Source: Algoriphagus oliviformis
GTDB lineage: Bacteria > Bacteroidota > Bacteroidia > Cytophagales > Cyclobacteriaceae
Assembly (NCBI RefSeq): GCF_017254915.1
Contig: NZ_JAFKCT010000003.1
Span: 124,001-188,000, forward strand
Direction: 5' to 3'
Length of the DNA: 64,000 nucleotides
The notes under the pieces are model-generated. The model was not told the origin of the DNA, did not search any database, and saw only the letters and a list, made by a program, of their open reading frames with translations. The position numbers and the translations under genes are program-made. The stretch's first letter is position 1. Every line of letters starts with the position of its first letter. Positions 54,143 through 62,778 of this stretch are shown here, piece by piece.

Positions 54143-56617
54143 CTACTTGCTCAGCGGCTTATCCCGCTGCATCTCGACCATATCGACCGGAGGAGGCGCG
54201 TTGTCACCGAGAAGGTGCCGCACAAAGTAATCTCCCATTTTCCAGAAGAAGTATTCCGTCATATCTCCATAGCCATGTCGCTGGCCCGGCAGCATCACCA
54301 GTTCAAAGCGTTTTCCGGCTTTGATCAGGGCATTGGCCATGCGGATAGTGCCGGCAGGGTGTACGTTGTTGTCCACGTCTCCAGTCGAGAGCATGAGATG
54401 GCCCTTTAGGTTTTTGGCCAGGTCTGGATTTTTCTCGATCTGATAGACAAAGGTCGTGTCGCCCTTCGCAGACACCTGCTCCATCACGCCATGGTGCTTC
54501 TCAGACCACCAGCGGTTGTAGATGTTGTTTTCATGGTTGCCCGCAGAGGAAACCGCCACCTTGAACACATCGGGATACACGAGCATCGCCGCTGTGGACA
54601 TGAATCCGCCTCCGGAGTGGCCGTGAATCCCGACTTTGCTGCGGTCGATGAAGTCGTGCCGGTCGGCCAGCTGCTCGATCGCGGCCTTTTTATCCGCCAA
54701 GCCATAGTCACGAAGGTCGCCATAGCCATAGTTGTGGTACCACTTGGATCGGGCAGGGTGACCGCCTCGGTTGCCCAAAGTAACCACGACAAAACCAAAC
54801 TGCGCCAATCTATCGGTACGGTCCAGGCTTCTGCCAAAGGCCTTGTTCACCGCCTCGGTCTGTGGGCCAGGGTAAACGTACTCGATGATCGGGTATTTGC
54901 GCGTCGAGTCAAAGTCAAAAGGCTTGTACATCACGCCATAGAGATCGGTGATCCCGTCGTCGGCCTTGAACTTGAATGGCTCGGGAAACTGGTAGCCTGC
55001 GGCAAAAAGCTGGCTGAGATCGGCCGTCTCCAGGTCCATCACCTTTGCACCGACCTTGTCATAAAGCACCGCAACTGGCGTGGTATTTACCCTCGAAAAG
55101 TTGTCTACAAAGAAGGTCGCGTTGTCGTTGATGCTGATGTCATGGTTGAAATCCCCCTTGTTGAGCAAAGTGACCGCGCCGCCGTCGAGGCTCACGCTGT
55201 AGAGGTGCTCGTAGTAGGGATCTTCACCTTTTTCCCGACCATTGGCGGTGAAGAAGAGCTTTCTGGCTTTCGCATCCACACGGGCCGCTCCGGCAGCGTG
55301 ATAGGGACCGGAAGTCAGCTGACGCTTCAGCGCCCCGTCTTTTCCATAGAGGTAAAAGTGAGCCCAGCCGTCACGCTCCGACCACCAGATCAGGTCGCTT
55401 CCCGCAAGCTCCAGCTTCTCAAACTCGATGTAGGTATTGCTGCGCTCCTCGATCAGGACTTCCTTCTCTCCCGAGGCTAGGTTCCATCGCAGCACGTCCA
55501 CTTTCTTCAGGTCTCTTGAGGTGAGGGCAAAATAAAACCCGTCCAAATCGCCAAGCCAAGTGGCAGGGCGAAAATCGTCATCCCTCGTGTTGGTCGCCGG
55601 AGTGGTAGACCAGAGGCTGATAGTTTGGTCCTTGAAGGTCGCAATCGGCAGGTTTTTCAGGGCCATGGTTTCGAAGGAAAAGTGCAGCAACTCGGTCTTA
55701 GGCTGCTCCTTCTCCCCAGGCATGGCGTACTTGTAGGTCTCCAGAGTAGGGCGCGGATCCTTGGTATTGTGGATCACCCAGAGGTCTTTGACCGCCCGCT
55801 CGTCCGTACGGGTGAGGATAAATTGCCGGCTGTCCGCACTCCAAAGCGCCCCTACCCTCTTACGGTCTTTTTGCTTTTTCTCCTCCTCCACGTTGTCGTC
55901 CCCACGTCCGCCAAAGCCATAGCTGTAGTCCTTTTCCCCGTCTTCGGTCAACTGGTTTTCGACGATGGTGGAGTCCTTTTCATCCTTCGCCGCCTTGAGG
56001 AAGTTGGCCTTGTCCATCCAGTAGAGGTTGTAGTCCTTCATGTACACGACCTTGGAGGAATCTGGCGCGATGTTGGCCCAAGCCAGTCGTTTCGGGTCTT
56101 TTTCGGTCTCGATCTCGGTGAGCTGCTGCGTGGAGATATTGTAGAGGAAGGTGTGCACCTTCTTCTCCATGGAGTCTTTGGCGTTTTTGTTTTTCTCCTT
56201 GATCTCGGCCCAGTCCGACTTCAGCACGTCCGCGGTGCTCTTCACCTTGAATCGGATGGTGTTTTCATCCGCCAGCAGCTTGAGGTCGTCGAGCTTGAGG
56301 TGCTGTCCGTCAAAGGGGTCTTTCACCGCCTTGGTGATCTCGGCGGCGAGTTTGTCCTTGTCGAAAAGCTGCGTTTTGGTCTTTCGCAGCGGGTCGACCA
56401 CATACCAGCTCTTGCCGTCAGAGGTCTCGTATTCGTACCAAAAGCGGTCGGACTTCTTCATCCAGTGCGCATCCACGCTGGTGGAGAAGACCATTTTCTT
56501 CATTTTTTCGGGCGAAAAGCGAGCCGCCAGCTCATAGTTTCCGGGGTGGCTCTTCTCTTGGGCAAAGCCTGACAGCGACGCCAAGACCATCCCAACCGCA
56601 AGTATAGTTTTCCTCAT
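54143..56617 (-). CDS. S9 family prolyl oligopeptidase / dipeptidyl peptidase IV
   Basis: This 824-residue protein has a signal peptide ending SGFAQ. The N-terminal DPPIV_N beta-propeller covers about 100-540 (RFWYEYETSDGKSWYVVD, KVVYMKDYNLYWMD, LWSADSRQFILTRTDERAVKDLWV in parts). The alpha/beta-hydrolase domain starts near 560 (GVMYKPFDF, YPIIEYVYPGPQ). Catalytic Ser668 lies in GIHGHSGGGFM, the Asp in MLSTGDVDNNVHP and the His in PGQRHGYGD, so the triad is complete. It should cut short proline-containing peptides in the periplasm. It is transcribed alone on the minus strand. Confidence 0.95.
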   Translation of the reverse strand: MRKTILAVGMVLASLSGFAQEKSHPGNYELAARFSPEKMKKMVFSTSVDAHWMKKSDRFWYEYETSDGKSWYVVDPLRKTKTQLFDKDKLAAEITKAVKDPFDGQHLKLDDLKLLADENTIRFKVKSTADVLKSDWAEIKEKNKNAKDSMEKKVHTFLYNISTQQLTEIETEKDPKRLAWANIAPDSSKVVYMKDYNLYWMDKANFLKAAKDEKDSTIVENQLTEDGEKDYSYGFGGRGDDNVEEEKKQKDRKRVGALWSADSRQFILTRTDERAVKDLWVIHNTKDPRPTLETYKYAMPGEKEQPKTELLHFSFETMALKNLPIATFKDQTISLWSTTPATNTRDDDFRPATWLGDLDGFYFALTSRDLKKVDVLRWNLASGEKEVLIEERSNTYIEFEKLELAGSDLIWWSERDGWAHFYLYGKDGALKRQLTSGPYHAAGAARVDAKARKLFFTANGREKGEDPYYEHLYSVSLDGGAVTLLNKGDFNHDISINDNATFFVDNFSRVNTTPVAVLYDKVGAKVMDLETADLSQLFAAGYQFPEPFKFKADDGITDLYGVMYKPFDFDSTRKYPIIEYVYPGPQTEAVNKAFGRSLDRTDRLAQFGFVVVTLGNRGGHPARSKWYHNYGYGDLRDYGLADKKAAIEQLADRHDFIDRSKVGIHGHSGGGFMSTAAMLVYPDVFKVAVSSAGNHENNIYNRWWSEKHHGVMEQVSAKGDTTFVYQIEKNPDLAKNLKGHLMLSTGDVDNNVHPAGTIRMANALIKAGKRFELVMLPGQRHGYGDMTEYFFWKMGDYFVRHLLGDNAPPPVDMVEMQRDKPLSK

Positions 56618-56948
56618 CTGGGTTGTTTTTTTTTCTGAATTGCGAAGCTAAAACAGGGGAAAGGAAGGATCGGTACCGCTTGTAAAGAAATGACCTCTTG
56701 GATTTTCGATTTGAGAACTACGATCTGCAAACGGACTGGAGCCGGAAGTCAACGGGTTCATTTTTTAACCAAATTTCGAAAAGAGGCCACATTGGTCTGT
56801 GAGGATACAGACCAAGGCAAAAGGTATGCTGGTCTGGGAGGACACAGGCCACGGCGGCAGGGCTTAGCCCGTTTTCTTTCAAATCCACACCAGAGGCAGG
56901 GCACCTTCAAGTCAGGGATTTTCGTTATTTTCATAAAAGTTTTGTCAC
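56618..56948. other. Intergenic stretch with two small palindromic repeats
   Basis: About 330 bases without a gene. It includes the divergent promoters of the S9 peptidase and the PIN-toxin pair and the paired hairpin element at 56792-56851. Confidence 0.55.
56792..56851. repeat. Two REP-like hairpin units (GGTCTGnGAGGAnACAGnCC)
   Basis: Unit 1 is TTGGTCTGT-gaggat-ACAGACCAA (56792-56815), a perfect 9-bp stem. Unit 2 is TGGTCTG-ggaggaca-CAGGCCA (56830-56851), with one wobble pair. Both share the GAGGA loop and are 38 bases apart. Element-like small palindromes of this kind tend to be dispersed in a genome. Confidence 0.6.
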
Positions 56949-57173
56949 ATGGAAGAAATCAGCATTCAAGTAAGTCCCGAACTGGCAAAGGCGTGGGAGG
57001 GTACTCCGGACGAGCTAAAGCAAAAAATCACAAAATTGCTGGAAGAACAGCTTTCCAAGCTAATCGACATTTCCTCCACCAAGGAGGAGTTCAAAGTCTA
57101 CTTATCAGATCTGCAGAAGGAAATGCTAAACAAGGGGTTGACCCAGGAAACCCTCGATGACATCCTCCGCTGA
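56949..57173 (+). CDS. Antitoxin-like protein upstream of a PIN-domain toxin
   Basis: This 74-residue helical protein (EEISIQVSPELAKAWEGTPDE, then LKQKITKLLEEQLSKLI) has the size and charge of antitoxins paired with PIN-family toxins. It overlaps the PIN gene by 17 bases. I see no separate DNA-binding motif. Its role is inferred from position. Confidence 0.78.
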   Translation: MEEISIQVSPELAKAWEGTPDELKQKITKLLEEQLSKLIDISSTKEEFKVYLSDLQKEMLNKGLTQETLDDILR

Positions 57174-57594
57174 TTTCCTGTTCATTTTCGACACCAATAC
57201 GCTGATCAGCGGCGCTTTGATCCGAAACTCGGTACCGTCATTGGCGCTTCAAAAGGCGGTTCAACTTGGCCTCCACTGCTTTTCAAAAACGACCCTGAGA
57301 GAGCTCAACGAGGTATTGAAAAGAAAAAAGTTTGAGAAATACCTGTCTCCCGGACAGCGACTTGAGTTTCTGGAAAGAATCCTGGGAGTTTCCAGATTTT
57401 TCACCCCCCAACGGCACTTCGAGCTTTGTCGGGACAAAAAAGACAATCAGTTCTTGGATTTGGCCTTTTGCTCAAAGGCTTCGTTTTTAGTCACCGGAGA
57501 CTCCGACCTCCTTGATATAGGAACTTTTGACGCCACGGAAATCGTCAATCCCAGCAACTTTCTCCGACTGGTGGACGGCACCTATTCCAACTAA
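57157..57594 (+). CDS. PIN-domain toxin component (COG1569-like)
   Basis: The protein has 145 residues. The PIN signature is complete: FIFDTNTLISGALIRN with the first Asp at residue 12, TLRELNEVLKRKKFEKYL with an acidic residue, CRDKKDNQFLDLAF, and ASFLVTGDSDLL. These supply the four acidic residues that bind Mg2+ for RNA cleavage. It is the "putative toxin component, PIN family" type rather than a small VapC. The start ATG lies inside the preceding antitoxin gene, a normal overlap. Confidence 0.92.
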   Translation: MTSSADFLFIFDTNTLISGALIRNSVPSLALQKAVQLGLHCFSKTTLRELNEVLKRKKFEKYLSPGQRLEFLERILGVSRFFTPQRHFELCRDKKDNQFLDLAFCSKASFLVTGDSDLLDIGTFDATEIVNPSNFLRLVDGTYSN

Positions 57595-58032
57595 AGGAGA
57601 GGATCGCACGCAATCAATCCACCTTTTTCTCTTTCCCATATATGACTATCCTCTTTTATGCCAGTAGGCAGCCATGGCAATCCGAAAGAACGCCAAAATT
57701 GAGGTTTTGCCCTACTTCGGTCTTCGGTCATTGGTCGCCTGTACTGAGCGAAGTCGAAGTATCCAGCCCGATTGAAGAAGTAAATTCGCTTACTGCCAAG
57801 ATTGCGGATAATCATGAAAGCCAATAAACAAACTTGATTCAGGAAGGCAGATTCACAATTTTGAACGCGTCTTGCTACTTGCATCTAGCTACTTACACAC
57901 CCCCCTTTTTCACGTTCCCTTAACCTTCCATTCATCTACCCCAAAGAAAATTCCGAATTCAAAACAAATACTTAACAACCTAAACATGATGGTTTTACAC
58001 CGCAGGACTAGCTTTCGAGCAAAACCCATCGT
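57595..58032. other. Gene-free stretch with fragments of dispersed repeats
   Basis: About 440 bases. Near 57745 it carries CTGTACTGAGCGAAGTCGAA, a short motif related to the CTGAGCTTGTCGAAG inside the 219-bp repeats at 62.8-63.4 kb. Near 57866-57895 there is CTTGCTACTTGCATCTAGCT, like the spacer at 13.7 kb. An open frame at 57642-57827 spans the first motif and looks like chance. Confidence 0.55.
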
Positions 58033-58902
58033 GTGAAAACCCACTTCAAAACGATCGTCATCTCGGACGTCCACCTGGGAACCAAAGGCTCGAAAGCCAA
58101 AGAGATTTCCCGCTTTCTCAAGCAGTACCGTTGCGAAAACCTCATCCTCAACGGCGACATCATCGACGGCTGGCAGCTCAAGAAATCCGGCAGCTGGAAG
58201 CGCAAACACACCCGCTTCTTCAACCGCATCCTGAAGATGATCGAGCAGAGCCACACCAACGTCTACTACCTCCGCGGCAACCACGACGACTTTCTCGAGC
58301 AGATCCTGCCTCTACAGATCGGCCGGCTGCACATCCTCACGGACATGTGCTACGAGTCCTTTGGCAAAAAGTACTTCATCACCCACGGGGATGTCTTTGA
58401 CAGCATCACCACCAACCTCCGATGGATCGCCTACCTCGGGGACGTGGGCTACACCTTCCTCCTTTGGCTCAACCGGGTGGTCAACTACCACCGCTACAAG
58501 GCCGGACTGCCTTACTTCTCCCTTTCGCAGTACATCAAGGGAAAAGTCAAAAAGGCCGTCTCCTACATCGACGACTACGAGACCGAACTAGCCAAGATGG
58601 CGAAAGCAAAAGGCTGCGACGGGATCATCTGCGGACACATCCACAAGGCGGAAAACCGCATGATCGACGGCGTCCACTACCTCAACTCCGGCGACTGGGT
58701 GGAGACCATGAGCGCCCTGGCCGAGGACCACGAGGGCAACTGGCAGCTGATCTTCTATCGGGAGATCGACTTCAAAGGAATGCACCCCCAGCCCAACCCC
58801 ACTCTCTTTCCGCATCCGGGAGGAAATGTCGTCCCCATGCGGCAGGTATCCTTTGAGACCCGAAACGACGAGGACATCACCCCACCCAGCATCCGACTCT
58901 GA
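58033..58902 (+). CDS. LpxH-like metallophosphoesterase (UDP-2,3-diacylglucosamine diphosphatase family)
   Basis: The protein has 289 residues from a GTG start. All metallophosphoesterase motifs are present: ISDVHLGTKG, NGDIIDGWQ, RGNHDDFLE, FITHGDVFD and ICGHIHKAE. A hydrophobic middle segment (LGDVGYTFLLWLNRVVNYH) may give membrane contact. The family contains LpxH/LpxH2 and related lipid phosphoesterases; the C-terminal tail is longer than in E. coli LpxH. The stop overlaps the ATG of the next gene (TGATG), so this enzyme and the glycosyltransferase are translated together and may act in one glycolipid pathway. Confidence 0.9.
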   Translation: MKTHFKTIVISDVHLGTKGSKAKEISRFLKQYRCENLILNGDIIDGWQLKKSGSWKRKHTRFFNRILKMIEQSHTNVYYLRGNHDDFLEQILPLQIGRLHILTDMCYESFGKKYFITHGDVFDSITTNLRWIAYLGDVGYTFLLWLNRVVNYHRYKAGLPYFSLSQYIKGKVKKAVSYIDDYETELAKMAKAKGCDGIICGHIHKAENRMIDGVHYLNSGDWVETMSALAEDHEGNWQLIFYREIDFKGMHPQPNPTLFPHPGGNVVPMRQVSFETRNDEDITPPSIRL

Positions 58903-60038
58903 TGAAGTTCCTTTTTGTCATACAGGGTGAGGGAAGAGGCCATATGACCCAGGCCATCGCCCTATCCAGTCTCCTGCGCCGTCAGGGACATGAGCTGGCC
59001 TCCGTGGTGGTGGGAAAAAGCCCCCGAAGAAAAATCCCTGAGTTTTTCAGACGGGAAATCAACGCAAGCATCCATGAGGTGGAAAGCCCCAACTTCGAGT
59101 GCGACGGAGCCAACAAAAAGATCCTGATCGGCAAAACCCTCCGAAAAAACAGCGGAAAGCTGGGCACGTTCTGGAAAAGCCTACGGCAAATCGACCGCAT
59201 CGTCTGCGACGCCAAACCGGACGTCATCCTGAACTTTTACGACCTGCTCGGCGGGCTCTACAACTTCCTATTCCGACCGAAAGCCGAATTTTGGGTCATC
59301 GGGCACCAATACCTCATCACCCATCCCGACTTCCATTTTGCGCCGGGACGCCCGGTGGACAAGGCACTCTTCCAGCTCAACACCTTTTTCACCGGCTTGG
59401 GAGCCAAAGAGCGGCTGGCACTTTCCTTTTTGCCAAAGAAAAATTCACCTGCGGAAATCCGTGTGGTGCCCCCACTATTGAGAAAAGAAGTGCACGCTTT
59501 GACGCCAAGCGAAGGAGACTTCTATCTCGCCTACATGGTCAACGCCGGCTACGCAGCCGAGGCCATGCACTTTGCGCAGCAGAATCCCGAGCTGAAAATC
59601 AAGGCCTATTGGGACAAAAAAGACGCGGCGGAGAGCGAATATCCGCTGCCCAACCTGAGTTTCCACCAGGTCAATGACAGGACATTTCTCCAGGACATGG
59701 CTGCTTGCAAGGGTCTGGCCTGCACGGCTGGATTTGAATCGGTGTGCGAGGCCATGTATCTGGGGAAACCCGTCCTGATGATCCCCGTCGCCGGGCAGTA
59801 CGAGCAGGCCTGCAATGCACTGGACGGACAAGCCTCCGGGGCGGGCATCGCCTCTGAGCGCTTTGACTTTGCCAAGCTGGCCGGGGCACAAAAAAAGGAT
59901 GCCGAAGCATCCTTGGTCTATCGTGACTGGGTAGCGAGCTGGCGGGAGCTGCTGCGCGACTTGGTTTGGGAAAGTGAAAGGCGAAACTCGAAGATTTCCA
60001 AGCCCCTTTCCGACGAGCCGGTTCCGGCGCTGGGCTAG
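58902..60038 (+). CDS. MurG-like GT-B glycosyltransferase
   Basis: The protein has 378 residues. The N terminus FLFVIQGEGRGHMTQAIALSSLL is the Gly-rich nucleotide-sugar glycosyltransferase start seen in MurG-like and Glyco_tran_28 proteins. The second domain has FLQDMAACKGLACTAGFESVCEAMYLGKPVLMIPVAGQYEQACNA (in parts), the donor-binding region with the conserved Gly-Phe-Glu and Gln. No signal peptide is present. Coupled by TGATG to the metallophosphoesterase, it probably glycosylates a lipid intermediate at the inner face of the membrane. The donor and acceptor are unknown. Confidence 0.88.
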   Translation: MKFLFVIQGEGRGHMTQAIALSSLLRRQGHELASVVVGKSPRRKIPEFFRREINASIHEVESPNFECDGANKKILIGKTLRKNSGKLGTFWKSLRQIDRIVCDAKPDVILNFYDLLGGLYNFLFRPKAEFWVIGHQYLITHPDFHFAPGRPVDKALFQLNTFFTGLGAKERLALSFLPKKNSPAEIRVVPPLLRKEVHALTPSEGDFYLAYMVNAGYAAEAMHFAQQNPELKIKAYWDKKDAAESEYPLPNLSFHQVNDRTFLQDMAACKGLACTAGFESVCEAMYLGKPVLMIPVAGQYEQACNALDGQASGAGIASERFDFAKLAGAQKKDAEASLVYRDWVASWRELLRDLVWESERRNSKISKPLSDEPVPALG

Positions 60039-60039
60039 G

Positions 60040-62322
60040 CTAGCAGCCCAATTCTTTTCTTTGCTCGGGGCTCAGGTCTTCGATTTTCACAAAGACTTCC
60101 TTCCCGTCTTCCTTCAGCTTCGCATAGGGGAATGTCGCACGCGTTACCTTTCTTCTGTCCTCGAAGGACAGCCTGCTGTACTTTGCCTCCAAATCCCTGA
60201 ACAGCATCTGCTGCGCAAGGATTTCCTCTTGGCTAGGCTGTGAGAAAGTCCGGTTTTCATAAGCTCGGGTTTGGTATTGCCCGTAGAGACTCAGGTATTC
60301 CTTGAGCGATTTGCTTTGGAGCTGGGGAGAAAAGGCAAACGAATAGGCCATACCGTCGCTAGTGCCATTTCCTACGGTTTTCAACTCTGCCGTTTCGGAT
60401 GCGCTGCCGTCCGGCGTTCCAAATCTCCGGGTATTTGAATCAGGAGCAATCGGCTCTTTCAGATTCTTTTTCCTGTTTTCCGTGGCTTTGGAATATTCGT
60501 CCCTTAGCCCTTGATAGAGTTCATCCAATAGCGCCTTCTCTTCGGGACTTTTGTGGATATAAATCGTACCGGACGTTCGCAGTTTTTCGTAGCGGGCGTT
60601 TTTCTGGAGATAAGCGGTGGTTGGGTCGGGATATTTCTGGATATCCTTGTGCCAAGTCACTTTTCTTTGAGTCAGAGTGATGGTGTCTTGATCGGTCAAA
60701 GGTTTTTGGCGTTCTGAACCAGGGCCAAGTTCTTTTTTATAGTACTCATTTGTAAACAAATGAACATGAAAAGATGGTATGGAGCTATCCGACGTAGCGT
60801 TTTCAAGTTTCCTTGCCGTAAAAAAAATAGCGATATCAGTCAGCAGTAAGTTTTCCAGCTCTTCATTTGGAATCACCTCCCGATCCAACAAAACCTTATA
60901 CTTTTCTTTGTTTTTCCATTCCTCAAAAATCATGGGATGAGGGGGTTTCCTTGGAAAAGTCGGCACAGGGCCAAGGAGTCTATTCCTTTCATCTACCGAC
61001 AACTGCTGATAAGCCTTGGGAGTATATTCCATGTTTTCGTCTTCCACTAGAATATAGGCATTTTGAAAATAAGCCTCCTTATCTTCCTCCCAGTTCGGAT
61101 TCTGGGATTCCGCTTCCCACTCTTCGAAAACCACCTTTCTTAGCTCCCGCTCTCTTAGAATCTGCTGGACATCCTCCACAACTCCCATTTTCAGACCGGG
61201 ATTTGCGGAAAAGCGTACCAATGCATAATCTTTTCCCTTATCCTCAAGAAGCTGACCCAACTGATCTACATAAATGATTTGACCATCCACCTCCAACTCA
61301 TCATCCGACAACAGACGAAGGTTCACTTCCTCCTCTTCGACAATAGCTTCTGGGGTAGGATTTGGAACTTGGACTTCAGTCACGACGGCCTCTTCGGGTT
61401 GGACTTCCACCTTTTCACCGAAGAAGTACACCAGGGCTCCGACCAGCGGAACCAGCGCGAGAAGTTTCAGCCACTTGAGCGGGCTGTTGGGTTTCTTGTT
61501 CATCATCTGCATGCGTTTTTTGGTGAGGGAAAAATTCAGGCTGCTGACCATAGCCGGAGCGGAATTGGCCGATAGGATGCCGAGCAAAAGTCGCTGGTAT
61601 TCCCGGACCGGAGTCGTGCCCAGCGCGGCTTGGTCTGCGATAAATTCATGGTTGAGCCGGATGGCATGGCGCGCGAGGTAAAGTCCCGGATGAAACCAAA
61701 ACGGCACCAGCAGCACCTCCACCAGCAATACGTCCCAGCTGTGCCGCTCCCGCACATGGCATCGCTCATGCGCAAACACCGCATCGGAAATCCCCTCCCG
61801 CTCAAAGCTGTGTCTGGAAACGAAGATGTATCTCAAGAAGGAAAACGGGGATTGGCTTTGGGGGTGCAAAACCAGGGTTTCGTCTCGGTAGGCCAGATGG
61901 GGATTGCGGCGGATTTGGCGAATCAGGGAGATCAGATTCGCTGCGAAGCGGTACAAAAACACGGCGGAAACCAAGAAATAAGCGATCCAGGCGGCTTTTT
62001 TCCAAGGGAAAGAAAAACCGGAAACCGGCTCCTCGGCCGTGGCTACCTCGATCACCTCCACCGTGGGCAAGCTTTCCCCCAAGGCAGAAAACTCCTCGTA
62101 GCCAAAGTCTCTGCTTTCGGCCACCCGCTCCGCTTCCAAGGGAATCGGTGCAGGCCTCTCCACCTCCACCTCGATGGTGAATAGCGGAATCAAAAAAGAG
62201 CCCAATACCGCCGCCAAGAGGTAATACCGGTTAAAGCGGTGAAGCACCTCGCGCTGCAGCAGCAGGCGGTGAATCAGCAGGAGCGCCAGCAGGCAAACTA
62301 TGGATTTGAGCAGGTAGTCCAT
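60040..62322 (-). CDS. M56 (BlaR1/MecR1-like) membrane metallopeptidase with long C-terminal region
   Basis: The protein has 760 residues. The N-terminal third has four membrane helices (about 5-22, 34-52, 110-130, 275-293). The zinc site is VFAHERCHVRERHSWD (H185-E-R-C-H189), with the third ligand in LNHEFIADQAAL. After the last helix comes a Glu/Pro-rich stretch (PEEAVVTEVQVPNPTPEAIVEEEE) and about 430 residues of charged sequence with no penicillin-binding domain or TonB domain that I recognise. It overlaps the BlaI gene by one base (TGATG). It should sense a signal and cleave the BlaI repressor. Confidence 0.9.
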   Translation of the reverse strand: MDYLLKSIVCLLALLLIHRLLLQREVLHRFNRYYLLAAVLGSFLIPLFTIEVEVERPAPIPLEAERVAESRDFGYEEFSALGESLPTVEVIEVATAEEPVSGFSFPWKKAAWIAYFLVSAVFLYRFAANLISLIRQIRRNPHLAYRDETLVLHPQSQSPFSFLRYIFVSRHSFEREGISDAVFAHERCHVRERHSWDVLLVEVLLVPFWFHPGLYLARHAIRLNHEFIADQAALGTTPVREYQRLLLGILSANSAPAMVSSLNFSLTKKRMQMMNKKPNSPLKWLKLLALVPLVGALVYFFGEKVEVQPEEAVVTEVQVPNPTPEAIVEEEEVNLRLLSDDELEVDGQIIYVDQLGQLLEDKGKDYALVRFSANPGLKMGVVEDVQQILRERELRKVVFEEWEAESQNPNWEEDKEAYFQNAYILVEDENMEYTPKAYQQLSVDERNRLLGPVPTFPRKPPHPMIFEEWKNKEKYKVLLDREVIPNEELENLLLTDIAIFFTARKLENATSDSSIPSFHVHLFTNEYYKKELGPGSERQKPLTDQDTITLTQRKVTWHKDIQKYPDPTTAYLQKNARYEKLRTSGTIYIHKSPEEKALLDELYQGLRDEYSKATENRKKNLKEPIAPDSNTRRFGTPDGSASETAELKTVGNGTSDGMAYSFAFSPQLQSKSLKEYLSLYGQYQTRAYENRTFSQPSQEEILAQQMLFRDLEAKYSRLSFEDRRKVTRATFPYAKLKEDGKEVFVKIEDLSPEQRKELGC

Positions 62323-62690
62323 CAGCTTTTTTGTTTGAGTTGAGCGTCGATCAGGGACTTGAGTTCTTGGAGTTCAGCCTCGCTGAGGTCTACTTTTTTG
62401 GCAAAAAAGGACGCAAACTGGCCGGGGGAATCATCGAAGAAGTTTTTGATCAGACCCTTGATGTGGGAGGAAAAGTAGCTCTCCTTGCTCACTTTCGGGA
62501 AGTACTCGCGGAGGTTGCCCAGGGTGCTGTAGCCCACAAAGTCCTTTTCCTGCATGCGCTTCAGCAACGTGGAAACAGTCGTAGCTGCGGGCTTGGGATC
62601 GGGATAGGCCTCCAGCAGATCCTTCATAAAGGCCTTTTTGAGCGCCCAGAGATGGTTCATCAGTTCTTCTTCGGCCCGCGATAGTTTCAT
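62322..62690 (-). CDS. BlaI/MecI/CopY family repressor
   Basis: The protein has 122 residues. The winged helix shows LSRAEEELMNHLWALKKAFMKDLLEAY, KPAATTVSTLLKRMQEKDFVGYSTLG (in parts), and a C-terminal dimerisation helix pair (QFASFFAKKVDLSEAELQELKSLI). The Thr-Val-Ser-Thr-Leu-Leu recognition helix is typical. Such repressors bind TACAnnTGTA sites and are cleaved by the paired M56 protease. Two such sites occur at 63440-63480, but not in the 90 bases directly upstream of this gene. Confidence 0.94.
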   Translation of the reverse strand: MKLSRAEEELMNHLWALKKAFMKDLLEAYPDPKPAATTVSTLLKRMQEKDFVGYSTLGNLREYFPKVSKESYFSSHIKGLIKNFFDDSPGQFASFFAKKVDLSEAELQELKSLIDAQLKQKS

Positions 62691-62778
62691 GGTGTATTTT
62701 TTGTTAAAGTGGTATTGCTTTCAATTTTGGTAAGAAGTCGGTAATCGTATTTAAGTCCATGTCCATTCGCGCATCTGT

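Noticed and set aside
57642-57827. 61-codon open frame in the gap before the metallophosphoesterase
   Set aside because: It runs through a dispersed repeat phrase (giving VLSEVEVS) and has no family features.
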